A DNA stretch of 21,122 nt, taken from JAVVFH01 sp032250585 (GTDB lineage: Bacteria; Pseudomonadota; Gammaproteobacteria; Xanthomonadales; SZUA-36). The stretch spans positions 1 to 21,122 of the forward strand of contig JAVVFH010000033.1 of NCBI GenBank assembly GCA_032250585.1. Reading direction: 5' to 3'. Numbering within the stretch: position 1 is the stretch's first letter; every line of letters begins with the position of its first letter. Below, in pieces: positions 14,999 to 21,122 of this stretch. The notes beneath the pieces were generated by a model. The model did not search any database. It was not told the DNA's origin and saw only the letters and a program-made list of their open reading frames with translations. Both the position numbers and the translations under genes were made by a program.

Positions 14999-17194
14999 AT
15001 GAACACGAAAATCGAGTGTTGCGGGCTTTCTGTCGCGGCGCCCCTCCACCAACTGGTGGAACAGGAAATCCTGCCGGGAACCGGCGTCACCGCGGAAACG
15101 TTCTGGTCCGGCCTGGCCGCGCTGGTGCGGGAGCTGGGGCCGGTAAATCGGGCCCTGCTGGAAAAGCGGGGCGAACTGCAGCGCGAGATCGATGACTGGT
15201 ACCGCAACCAACCCGGCGACATTGACAACGCCGCGCACAAGCGCTTTTTGCAGGAAATCGGCTACCTGGTGCCAGAGGGTGAGGATTTCGAAATCACCAC
15301 CTCCGGCGTGGACCCCGAGATCGCCCGGGTGGCCGGGCCCCAACTGGTGGTGCCGGTCAGCAACGCCCGCTTTGCGCTGAATGCCGCGAACGCCCGCTGG
15401 GGAAGCCTTTACGACGCCTATTACGGCGCGGACCTGATTGCGGAGGACGACGGCTGCGAAAAAGGCGACCGCTTCAATCCGAATCGTGGACGCAAGGTCA
15501 TTGAAATGGCCGCCGACTTGCTCGACGAGGTCACGCCCCTGCAACGCGGAGCCCACCGCGAGGTCACGGAATATGCGATCGACGAGGCCGTCTCTCCGGT
15601 TCGCTTGCGCATCAGCCTGAGCGACGGCAGCAGCACCAGGCTCGCCCGGCCGGAGCAATTGGCCGGCTTCGAACGCGAAGGCGACCTGCTGCGGGTGCTG
15701 CTGCGCAGCAACGGCCTGCACATCGAACTGCAGGTCGATCACGAGCACCCGGTGGGCCGCATGTCGCCGTCCGGCCTGCGGGAGGTGCTCGTCGAGGCAG
15801 CCCTGACGACCATCCAGGACTGCGAGGACTCGGTCGCCGCGGTCGACGCCGAAGACAAGACCCGCGTCTACCGCAACTGGCTGGGGCTGATGAAAGGTGA
15901 TCTCAGCGAGACCTTCAGCAAGGGCGGCAAGACCCTGACCCGGCGGCTCAACCCCGACCGCGGCTACACGGCCCCGGATGGTGAAAGGTTCACGCTACCG
16001 GGCCGCAGCCTGCTGTTGACCCGCAACGTCGGTCACCTGATGACAACGCCGGCTGTACTGGACGCCGAGGGCCGCGAAATTCACGAAGGCTTCCTGGATG
16101 GCATGGTGACCAGCCTGTGCGCGATGCACGACCTGCAGGGCAACACGACAGCCGCAAACAGCCGCCACGGCGCCATTTACATCGTCAAGCCGAAAATGCA
16201 CGGCCCGGCCGAGGCGAAGTTCACCGACCAGCTGTTCGACCGCATCGAGGACTGCCTGGGACTGCAACGCCACACGATCAAGGTCGGCGTCATGGACGAG
16301 GAGCGCCGTACCACCGTGAACCTGAAAGAGTGCATCCGCGCCGTCAGCGGGCGCCTGGTGTTCATCAATACCGGCTTCCTCGACCGCACCGGGGACGAGA
16401 TCTTCACCAATATGGAAGCCGGTCCGATGCTCCCGAAAGAGACCATCAAGGAGCAGCCCTGGATCAAGGCCTACGAGGAGTGGAACGTCGATATCGGTCT
16501 CGAATGCGGCCTGCGCGGCCGGGCGCAGATCGGCAAAGGCATGTGGGCCAAGCCCGATGAAATGAAGGAAATGGTCACAACCAAGATGGCGCACCTGCAA
16601 GCGGGCGCCAATTGCGCGTGGGTGCCCTCCCCGACGGCCGCAACGCTGCATGCCACGCATTACCTTCGCTACAGCGTCAACGAGCGGCAGCGGGAACTGG
16701 AGGGGCGCCCCCGAGCCAGCTTCGACGCCAGCCTCGACGCCATCCTGACGCCGCCGCTGCTCGGCGACACCCGGCTGAGCGCAGAGGAAATCCAGGCGGA
16801 ACTGGACAACAACGCGCAAGGCATACTCGGCTATGTGGTGCGCTGGGTCGAGCAGGGCATTGGATGCTCCAAAGTACCGGATATAAACAACGTCGCGCTG
16901 ATGGAAGACCGCGCCACGCTGCGCATCTCGAGCCAGCACATCGCCAACTGGCTATATCACGGTATCTGCACCAGGGAGCAGGTGCTGGACACGATGAAGC
17001 GCATGGCCGCGATCGTCGACCGGCAGAACGCCGGCGACCCGGTCTACCGCGACATGGCGCCCGATTTCGAACACAACATCGCCTTCCAGGCGGCCTGCGA
17101 CCTTGTTTTTCTCGGGCGCCAGCAGCCCAGCGGTTACACCGAGCCGCTGCTGCATCGCCACCGCCTTGAAGCGAAGGCGAAGTACGGATCATGA
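14999..17194 (+). CDS. glcB: Malate synthase G
   Basis: 731 residues, close to E. coli GlcB (723). The enzyme condenses glyoxylate with acetyl-CoA to malate in the cytoplasm, allowing growth on glycolate, glyoxylate or C2 compounds. Family segments include the catalytic arginine in LTRNVGHLM (R342), HEGFLDGMVTSLCAMHDL, and the long conserved stretch GPMLPKETIKEQPWIKAYEEWN followed by ECGLRGRAQIGKGMWAKPDEM and QAGANCAWVPSPTAATLHATHY. The catalytic core looks intact. The start follows a modest AGGA site. Upstream lie the palindrome at 14952-14980 and the cytochrome gene; downstream, the patatin-like gene begins 7 bases after the stop, so those two are probably co-transcribed. No isocitrate lyase or glycolate oxidase gene is in the window. 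Confidence 0.96.
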   Translation: MNTKIECCGLSVAAPLHQLVEQEILPGTGVTAETFWSGLAALVRELGPVNRALLEKRGELQREIDDWYRNQPGDIDNAAHKRFLQEIGYLVPEGEDFEITTSGVDPEIARVAGPQLVVPVSNARFALNAANARWGSLYDAYYGADLIAEDDGCEKGDRFNPNRGRKVIEMAADLLDEVTPLQRGAHREVTEYAIDEAVSPVRLRISLSDGSSTRLARPEQLAGFEREGDLLRVLLRSNGLHIELQVDHEHPVGRMSPSGLREVLVEAALTTIQDCEDSVAAVDAEDKTRVYRNWLGLMKGDLSETFSKGGKTLTRRLNPDRGYTAPDGERFTLPGRSLLLTRNVGHLMTTPAVLDAEGREIHEGFLDGMVTSLCAMHDLQGNTTAANSRHGAIYIVKPKMHGPAEAKFTDQLFDRIEDCLGLQRHTIKVGVMDEERRTTVNLKECIRAVSGRLVFINTGFLDRTGDEIFTNMEAGPMLPKETIKEQPWIKAYEEWNVDIGLECGLRGRAQIGKGMWAKPDEMKEMVTTKMAHLQAGANCAWVPSPTAATLHATHYLRYSVNERQRELEGRPRASFDASLDAILTPPLLGDTRLSAEEIQAELDNNAQGILGYVVRWVEQGIGCSKVPDINNVALMEDRATLRISSQHIANWLYHGICTREQVLDTMKRMAAIVDRQNAGDPVYRDMAPDFEHNIAFQAACDLVFLGRQQPSGYTEPLLHRHRLEAKAKYGS

Positions 17195-17201
17195 GTGCGG
17201 C

Positions 17202-18641
17202 ATGAGCCACGAGCACCGCCAACTGACCCGCGCACTGGACGGGGCCTCGACCTACGCGGAGTGGTTTGAGATCGCCGGCGCACTGGACCGGCTGGAAAAG
17301 CTGGACGAGTGGCGCGGCGAGCAGGAATCGGCGGACTACGATTACCGGCTGATCACCTCGCGGGCGCGACTGTTGCGCAAGCTGACCCGCACCGGGGACT
17401 ACGACCGGCTGATCTTCCGCCTGCGCGAGGAACTGCACGGAAACCTCGGTAACATGGCCAACCCGGCGCTTTACCAGAAAGCACGCACCGGCACCAAGCA
17501 GCACATCAATCAGTACCTGGACGCCGTGACCGCGGCGCTGGAACTGCTGTGCGAAAGCGAAGTGGATGCGCTGCCGCCGATGCGCAAACGCCGGTTCCTG
17601 AAACGCACCGCGCGCAGTTTCGGACGCTCCGCACTGCTGCTGAGCGGCGGCGCCGCGCTCGGTGTTTTTCACCTCGGCGTGGTCGACGAACTGGAGAAAC
17701 AAGGCCTGCTGCCAAGGGTCATCACCGGCTCCAGCGTCGGTGCGATCATCGCCGGCATCGTCGCCACGCACAGCGATGCCGAGATCGCCAACATGCTGGA
17801 ACCGGGCCGCCTGGACAGCGAATGGCGGCGCGTCTTCGGCTGGTACGAGGTCATGACCGGCAAGGGCGTACTGGACCCCAAACTGCTGCAGCGGTCCATC
17901 AAGCGCAACATCAAGGACATGACCTTCCTGGAGGCCTACCAGCAAACCGGGCGGATTCTGAATATTTCCGTTTCACCGGCCGATGCACACCAGTTTCCGC
18001 GCCTGCTGAACTATCTCACTTCACCCAACGTCCTGATTCGCCGCGCCGCGCTGGCGTCAAGCTCCCTGCCGGGGCTGTTTCCCGCAGTGCAGCTGAGTGC
18101 CCGGAATTTCGTTGGCAAGTCCGTCCCTTACATGCCCCAGAGCCGCTGGATCGACGGCTCGGTGCACGGCGACATTCCCAAGGAAAAGGTCAACCGCCTG
18201 CACAACGTCAACCATTACATCGTGAGCCAGACGAACCCTCATGTCGTACCCTTTCTCGGCGAAGAAATGGAAGATACGGGCATCAGGGCCTTTCTGCAGG
18301 ACCTGATCGTCAAGGCACCGATGCTACAGGTCGAGAATACGCTGGCGCTGCTCCAGCAGCACTTCAACCTGCCCGGCCTGGCGCCGATGATCAAGAAGGC
18401 GCACGCCGTGGTCACGCAGAGTTACAGCGGCGACATCACCATTTACCCGGAACGCCACCGCGTGACCTTCAGCCGGCTGTTCGCCAACGCCACCCCGGAG
18501 GAGGCCGCCGAACTGGTCATGGAAGGCAGGCGCGCCAGCTGGCCGCAGATCGAGCGCATCCGCAACACCACCCAGATCAGCCGCCAGTTCGACACCTGCC
18601 TGCGGCGCCTTGACGAACGCCACGAGTTCGTCAAGCGGTGA
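17202..18641 (+). CDS. Patatin-like phospholipase with DUF3336-type N-terminal region
   Basis: 479 residues from the ATG at 17202, eight bases after the glcB stop; the frame is open further upstream but that part overlaps glcB. Residues 1-125 match the DUF3336 region that precedes patatin domains (LGNMANPALYQKARTGTKQHI). The patatin domain has the oxyanion loop GGAALG (149-154), the nucleophile elbow GSSVG (176-180, Ser178) and the catalytic DGS with Asp318, so the Ser-Asp dyad is complete. Members hydrolyse acyl esters of phospholipids or triacylglycerols; yeast lipases Tgl3-5 share this layout. No signal peptide is seen, so it is probably cytoplasmic or membrane-associated. The function beyond lipid-acyl hydrolysis is not predictable. 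Confidence 0.9.
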   Translation: MSHEHRQLTRALDGASTYAEWFEIAGALDRLEKLDEWRGEQESADYDYRLITSRARLLRKLTRTGDYDRLIFRLREELHGNLGNMANPALYQKARTGTKQHINQYLDAVTAALELLCESEVDALPPMRKRRFLKRTARSFGRSALLLSGGAALGVFHLGVVDELEKQGLLPRVITGSSVGAIIAGIVATHSDAEIANMLEPGRLDSEWRRVFGWYEVMTGKGVLDPKLLQRSIKRNIKDMTFLEAYQQTGRILNISVSPADAHQFPRLLNYLTSPNVLIRRAALASSSLPGLFPAVQLSARNFVGKSVPYMPQSRWIDGSVHGDIPKEKVNRLHNVNHYIVSQTNPHVVPFLGEEMEDTGIRAFLQDLIVKAPMLQVENTLALLQQHFNLPGLAPMIKKAHAVVTQSYSGDITIYPERHRVTFSRLFANATPEEAAELVMEGRRASWPQIERIRNTTQISRQFDTCLRRLDERHEFVKR

Positions 18642-18669
18642 ACGGACCGGGTGAGTGAACCGGGCCGAA

Positions 18670-20010
18670 TCAGACGTTCAGCAGCAAGTACTCACGCTCC
18701 CAGGAGGAAATCACCCGGTTGAAGGCTTCGAACTCTTCCTGCTTGACCGCGCAATAGGCCCGGACGAATCGCTCGCCGAGGATCTCCTTGAGTTCCACGT
18801 TGTTTTCCAGAATTCGCAGCGCAGCCTCGAGGTTGCGCGCCAAAGTGATCTGCTCCTGAAAAGCATTCCCTTCATGCGGTTTGCTCGGCTTGATGCCTTT
18901 TTTCATCCCCAGATAACCGCAAGCCAGCGATACGGCGATGGCCAGGTACGGGTTGACATCCGCACCCGGGTAACGGTTTTCCAGCCGCTTCGACTGCGGT
19001 CCGCTGTCGGGCACGCGGATGCCCACAGTGCGGTTTTCGTAGCCCCAATGCAGGTTCACCGGCGCGGACATGTCAGGGGCAAAGCGCCGGTAGGAGTTGA
19101 CGCTGGGCGCGAAAAAGGCGACGGCGCCGGGCGTGAACTGCTGCAGGCCGGCGATGTAGCTGTAAAAAAGGTCGTTTTCCGCGCCGTTCCCGTCGACGAA
19201 TATGTTCTTGCCCGTCGTGCTGTCGACGATGCTCTGGTGGATGTGCAGCGCGCTGCCAGGCTCGTGCTCCATCGGCTTGGCCATGAAAGTGGCATAGACG
19301 CCGTGCCTTAAAGCGGTTTCGCGCATGGTGCGCTTGAACACGAAGACCTGGTCTGCCAGGTCGAGCGCGTCGCCGTGCAGGAAATTGATTTCCATCTGCG
19401 CCAGGCCGGATTCATGGATCAGGGTATCGACGTCGAGCTCCTGCGCCTCGCAAAAGTCGTACATGTCCTCGATGATGGGATCGAATTCGTTGACCGCGTC
19501 GATGCTGTAGGACTGGCGTCCCGCCTCGCGGCGGCCCGAACGGCCCACCGGTGGCTTCAGTTCGTTGTCCGGATCGATGTTTTTCTGCACCAGGTAGAAT
19601 TCGACTTCCGGCGCCACCACCGGCGTCCAGCCCTCGGCAGCATAAAGTTCCAGCACGCGGCGCAGCACGCTGCGGGTGGCCAGCGGGTGCAGTTCACCGT
19701 CGCGCGTGTAACAGTCGTGAATGATCTGCGCGGTCGGATCCTCCACCCAGGGCACCAGGCGCATGGTGGATGGGTCGGGGTGCAGGAACATGTCGGAATC
19801 GGTCGGACTGACCAGTTCGTCGTGCGACACCGTGTACTCGCCGCTGACCGTCTGCACCAGGATGGACTCGGGCAGGCGGCTGTCTTCCTTGATGAACTTG
19901 TCCGCCGGGATGAATTTCCCCCGCGCCTTGCCGGACATGTCCGGCACCAGACACTCGACCTCCGTGATCCGATTTTCCGTAAGCCAGTCCTGGATTGCTT
20001 CCATCGACAT
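18670..20010 (-). CDS. Glutamine synthetase-family enzyme, gamma-glutamylpolyamine synthetase (PuuA/SpuI) type
   Basis: 446 residues from the ATG at 20010; the next ATG is two codons on, and an AG-rich site (AGAGG) stands about 10 bases upstream. It has the beta-grasp N-domain (residues 1-100) and the catalytic domain, with VVAPEVEFYLV, the ammonia/glutamate-site loop MEINF, the ATP-site HIHQS, and ENRTVGIRVP, GADVNPYLA. Similarity to E. coli PuuA is extensive (YATFMAKP, FFAPSVNSYRRF). PuuA ligates glutamate to putrescine with ATP. The adenylylation loop NLYDLPPEE of housekeeping GlnA is absent (KPSKPHEGNAF instead), which argues against ordinary ammonia assimilation. Substrate may be a polyamine or another amine. 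Divergent from an aminotransferase gene. Confidence 0.88.
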   Translation of the reverse strand: MSMEAIQDWLTENRITEVECLVPDMSGKARGKFIPADKFIKEDSRLPESILVQTVSGEYTVSHDELVSPTDSDMFLHPDPSTMRLVPWVEDPTAQIIHDCYTRDGELHPLATRSVLRRVLELYAAEGWTPVVAPEVEFYLVQKNIDPDNELKPPVGRSGRREAGRQSYSIDAVNEFDPIIEDMYDFCEAQELDVDTLIHESGLAQMEINFLHGDALDLADQVFVFKRTMRETALRHGVYATFMAKPMEHEPGSALHIHQSIVDSTTGKNIFVDGNGAENDLFYSYIAGLQQFTPGAVAFFAPSVNSYRRFAPDMSAPVNLHWGYENRTVGIRVPDSGPQSKRLENRYPGADVNPYLAIAVSLACGYLGMKKGIKPSKPHEGNAFQEQITLARNLEAALRILENNVELKEILGERFVRAYCAVKQEEFEAFNRVISSWEREYLLLNV

Positions 20011-20240
20011 ACCCCACCCACCTCTCGCGCATTTGAGCGCTCTCCGTTTTGACCGGGTTATTTTACAACACAAACGGCGCAGGGCGATCACCGGGCCGAC
20101 ACGGCAGTGGCCTGTTTTTGAGTATCATGTAAGGTCTTTGGAATACCAGCGGACACGGCCAGCGGGATGAATGAAGGCCATGGGCAGAATCGTCGCAGCG
20201 CAGTGAAAGCCATCGCGCCGAACATTAAAATGGCACTGAA

Positions 20241-21122
20241 ATGTCGATGAAGCAGGAACGCGCCGTCACTTTCGACGGCGCCCCGGCACCGGGCACGATC
20301 AATTTCGGCGTCGGCCAGCCGTCCGCGGACCTGCTGCCGGTGGATCTGCTGCGCCGTGCCGCCGGGGACTTCCTCGACGCCGCGCAGGCCCAGGAACTCA
20401 ATTACGGCGAGCGTCAGGGTGATGTCGGTTTCCGGCAGGCGCTGGCCGAATTTCTCACCACCGGTTACCGGCATCCGGTTGCGGCCGATTCCCTGTTCGT
20501 AAGCGGCGGCAGTTCCCAGGCGCTGGATTTCATCTGCGCGCAGTTCGCGCGCCCGGGCGAGCTCATCTATATCGAGGAGCCCAGCTATTTCCTGGCGCAC
20601 CGGATTTTCGCGGACCACCGCCTGCAGGCGGTAGGCATTCCGGTGGACCAGAACGGCCTGCGGATCGATGCACTGGAGGCGGAGTTGACGCGCTCGCACC
20701 CGGCCCTGCTCTACACGATCCCCGCTTTCCACAACCCCGGCGGCCAGAGCCTGAACGCCGAACGGCGCAGGAAGCTGGTCGAACTCAGCGCCAGGCACGA
20801 CTTCGTGGTGCTCGCCGACGAGGTATACCAACTGCTGCATTACTCCGCGGAACCGCCGCCGGCTTTGGGTACGATGATCGATGCCGGCAACGTACTCTCA
20901 CTGGGCTCGTTCTCCAAGATCATGGCACCCGGTCTGCGCCTGGGCTGGATTCAGGCGGCCGAACCGCTGATGGTTAAGCTGTTGGGCTGCGGCGTCGTCA
21001 ACAGCGGCGGTTCACTCAACCATTTCGCCTCCCAGGTCCAACGCCACGCGCTGGAACTTGGTTTGCAGCAGCAACACCTGGAACGGCTGCGTGCCGTGTA
21101 TGCGCGTCGCGTCGAAGCCATG
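20241..21122 (+). CDS. PLP-dependent aminotransferase, class I/II (2-aminoadipate/MocR-like fold), 3' end outside window
   Basis: 294 codons are visible and the frame is open at the right edge. The start is ATG at 20241 or 20247, with an in-frame TAA at 20226-20228 upstream and no clear Shine-Dalgarno. Motifs: INFGVGQPSADLLP, SGGSSQALDFI, YTIPAFHNPGGQSL, VLADEVYQLLHY and the PLP lysine K226 in SLGSFSKIMAPGLRLGW. It resembles LysN-like 2-aminoadipate transaminases and the catalytic half of MocR regulators, but without the N-terminal GntR-type DNA-binding domain, so it is an enzyme rather than a regulator. It is divergent from the glutamine synthetase-like gene, with about 230 bases between the starts; a shared amine or amino-acid pathway is plausible but unproven. 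Confidence 0.88.
   Translation, partial: MSMKQERAVTFDGAPAPGTINFGVGQPSADLLPVDLLRRAAGDFLDAAQAQELNYGERQGDVGFRQALAEFLTTGYRHPVAADSLFVSGGSSQALDFICAQFARPGELIYIEEPSYFLAHRIFADHRLQAVGIPVDQNGLRIDALEAELTRSHPALLYTIPAFHNPGGQSLNAERRRKLVELSARHDFVVLADEVYQLLHYSAEPPPALGTMIDAGNVLSLGSFSKIMAPGLRLGWIQAAEPLMVKLLGCGVVNSGGSLNHFASQVQRHALELGLQQQHLERLRAVYARRVEAM

Noticed and set aside
16677..17945. 422-residue open frame on the minus strand opposite glcB and the patatin-like gene
   Set aside because: It crosses two well-supported genes and has compositionally biased nonsense sequence; a shadow frame.
20118..20146. TTGAGT and GAATAC as a promoter for the aminotransferase
   Set aside because: The -10 element matches the consensus at only two positions.
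1..21122. CRISPR arrays, tRNA or rRNA genes, insertion sequences, phage genes
   Set aside because: None seen: no regularly spaced repeats, cloverleaf patterns, transposase motifs or terminal inverted repeats were found by eye.

Overview
This GC-rich window of about 21 kb is densely packed chromosomal DNA, most likely from a free-living gammaproteobacterium. The reasons are an AvtA closely resembling the enterobacterial valine-pyruvate aminotransferase, malate synthase G, a PuuA-type glutamine synthetase, a PmrA/QseB-type regulator with a matching DNA box, and a c4-like dihaem cytochrome. The exact lineage cannot be fixed by eye. No tRNA, rRNA, CRISPR array, insertion sequence or prophage gene was recognised.

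Layout. Bases 1-360: the 3' end of an Ala/Glu/Met-rich helical protein and a symmetrical UUCG-loop terminator. Bases 390-2456 (minus): an apparent operon of a secreted OB-like protein, a stand-alone LigD 3'-phosphoesterase and a stand-alone LigD polymerase/primase; the ligase domain is absent. Bases 2806-3222 (minus): MgtC-like membrane protein. Bases 3386-5165 (plus): a four-helix membrane protein and an MFS permease. Bases 5267-7016 (minus): two secreted orphan proteins, one with a Gly/Asn-rich linker and one with a His/Asp/Glu-rich tail, separated by a strong hairpin. Bases 7156-8760 (plus): a two-component locus headed by three PmrA-box half-sites; the regulator lacks its C-terminal wing and runs in frame into a sensor-kinase periplasmic domain, and the kinase core follows in another frame. 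Bases 8781-13304 (minus): SWIM-SNF2 helicase, then avtA. Bases 13429-14207 (plus): a secreted protein whose reading breaks into an out-of-frame CAP-domain tail. Bases 14295-18641 (plus): dihaem cytochrome c, glcB preceded by a 29-bp interrupted palindrome, and a patatin-like phospholipase. Bases 18670-20010 (minus): glutamine synthetase-like enzyme, divergent from a PLP aminotransferase that runs off the end.

How it fits together. The metabolic genes (avtA, glcB, glutamine synthetase-like enzyme, fold-type-I aminotransferase) suggest amino-acid, amine and C2 metabolism. The LigD pieces point to a split end-joining/repair toolkit. The most unusual points are the split LigD without ligase, the PmrA-type box ahead of a damaged regulator-kinase fusion, the orphan secreted pair beside it, and three apparent internal-deletion scars (near 7811, 8100 and 14050) that may be real gene decay or assembly errors.
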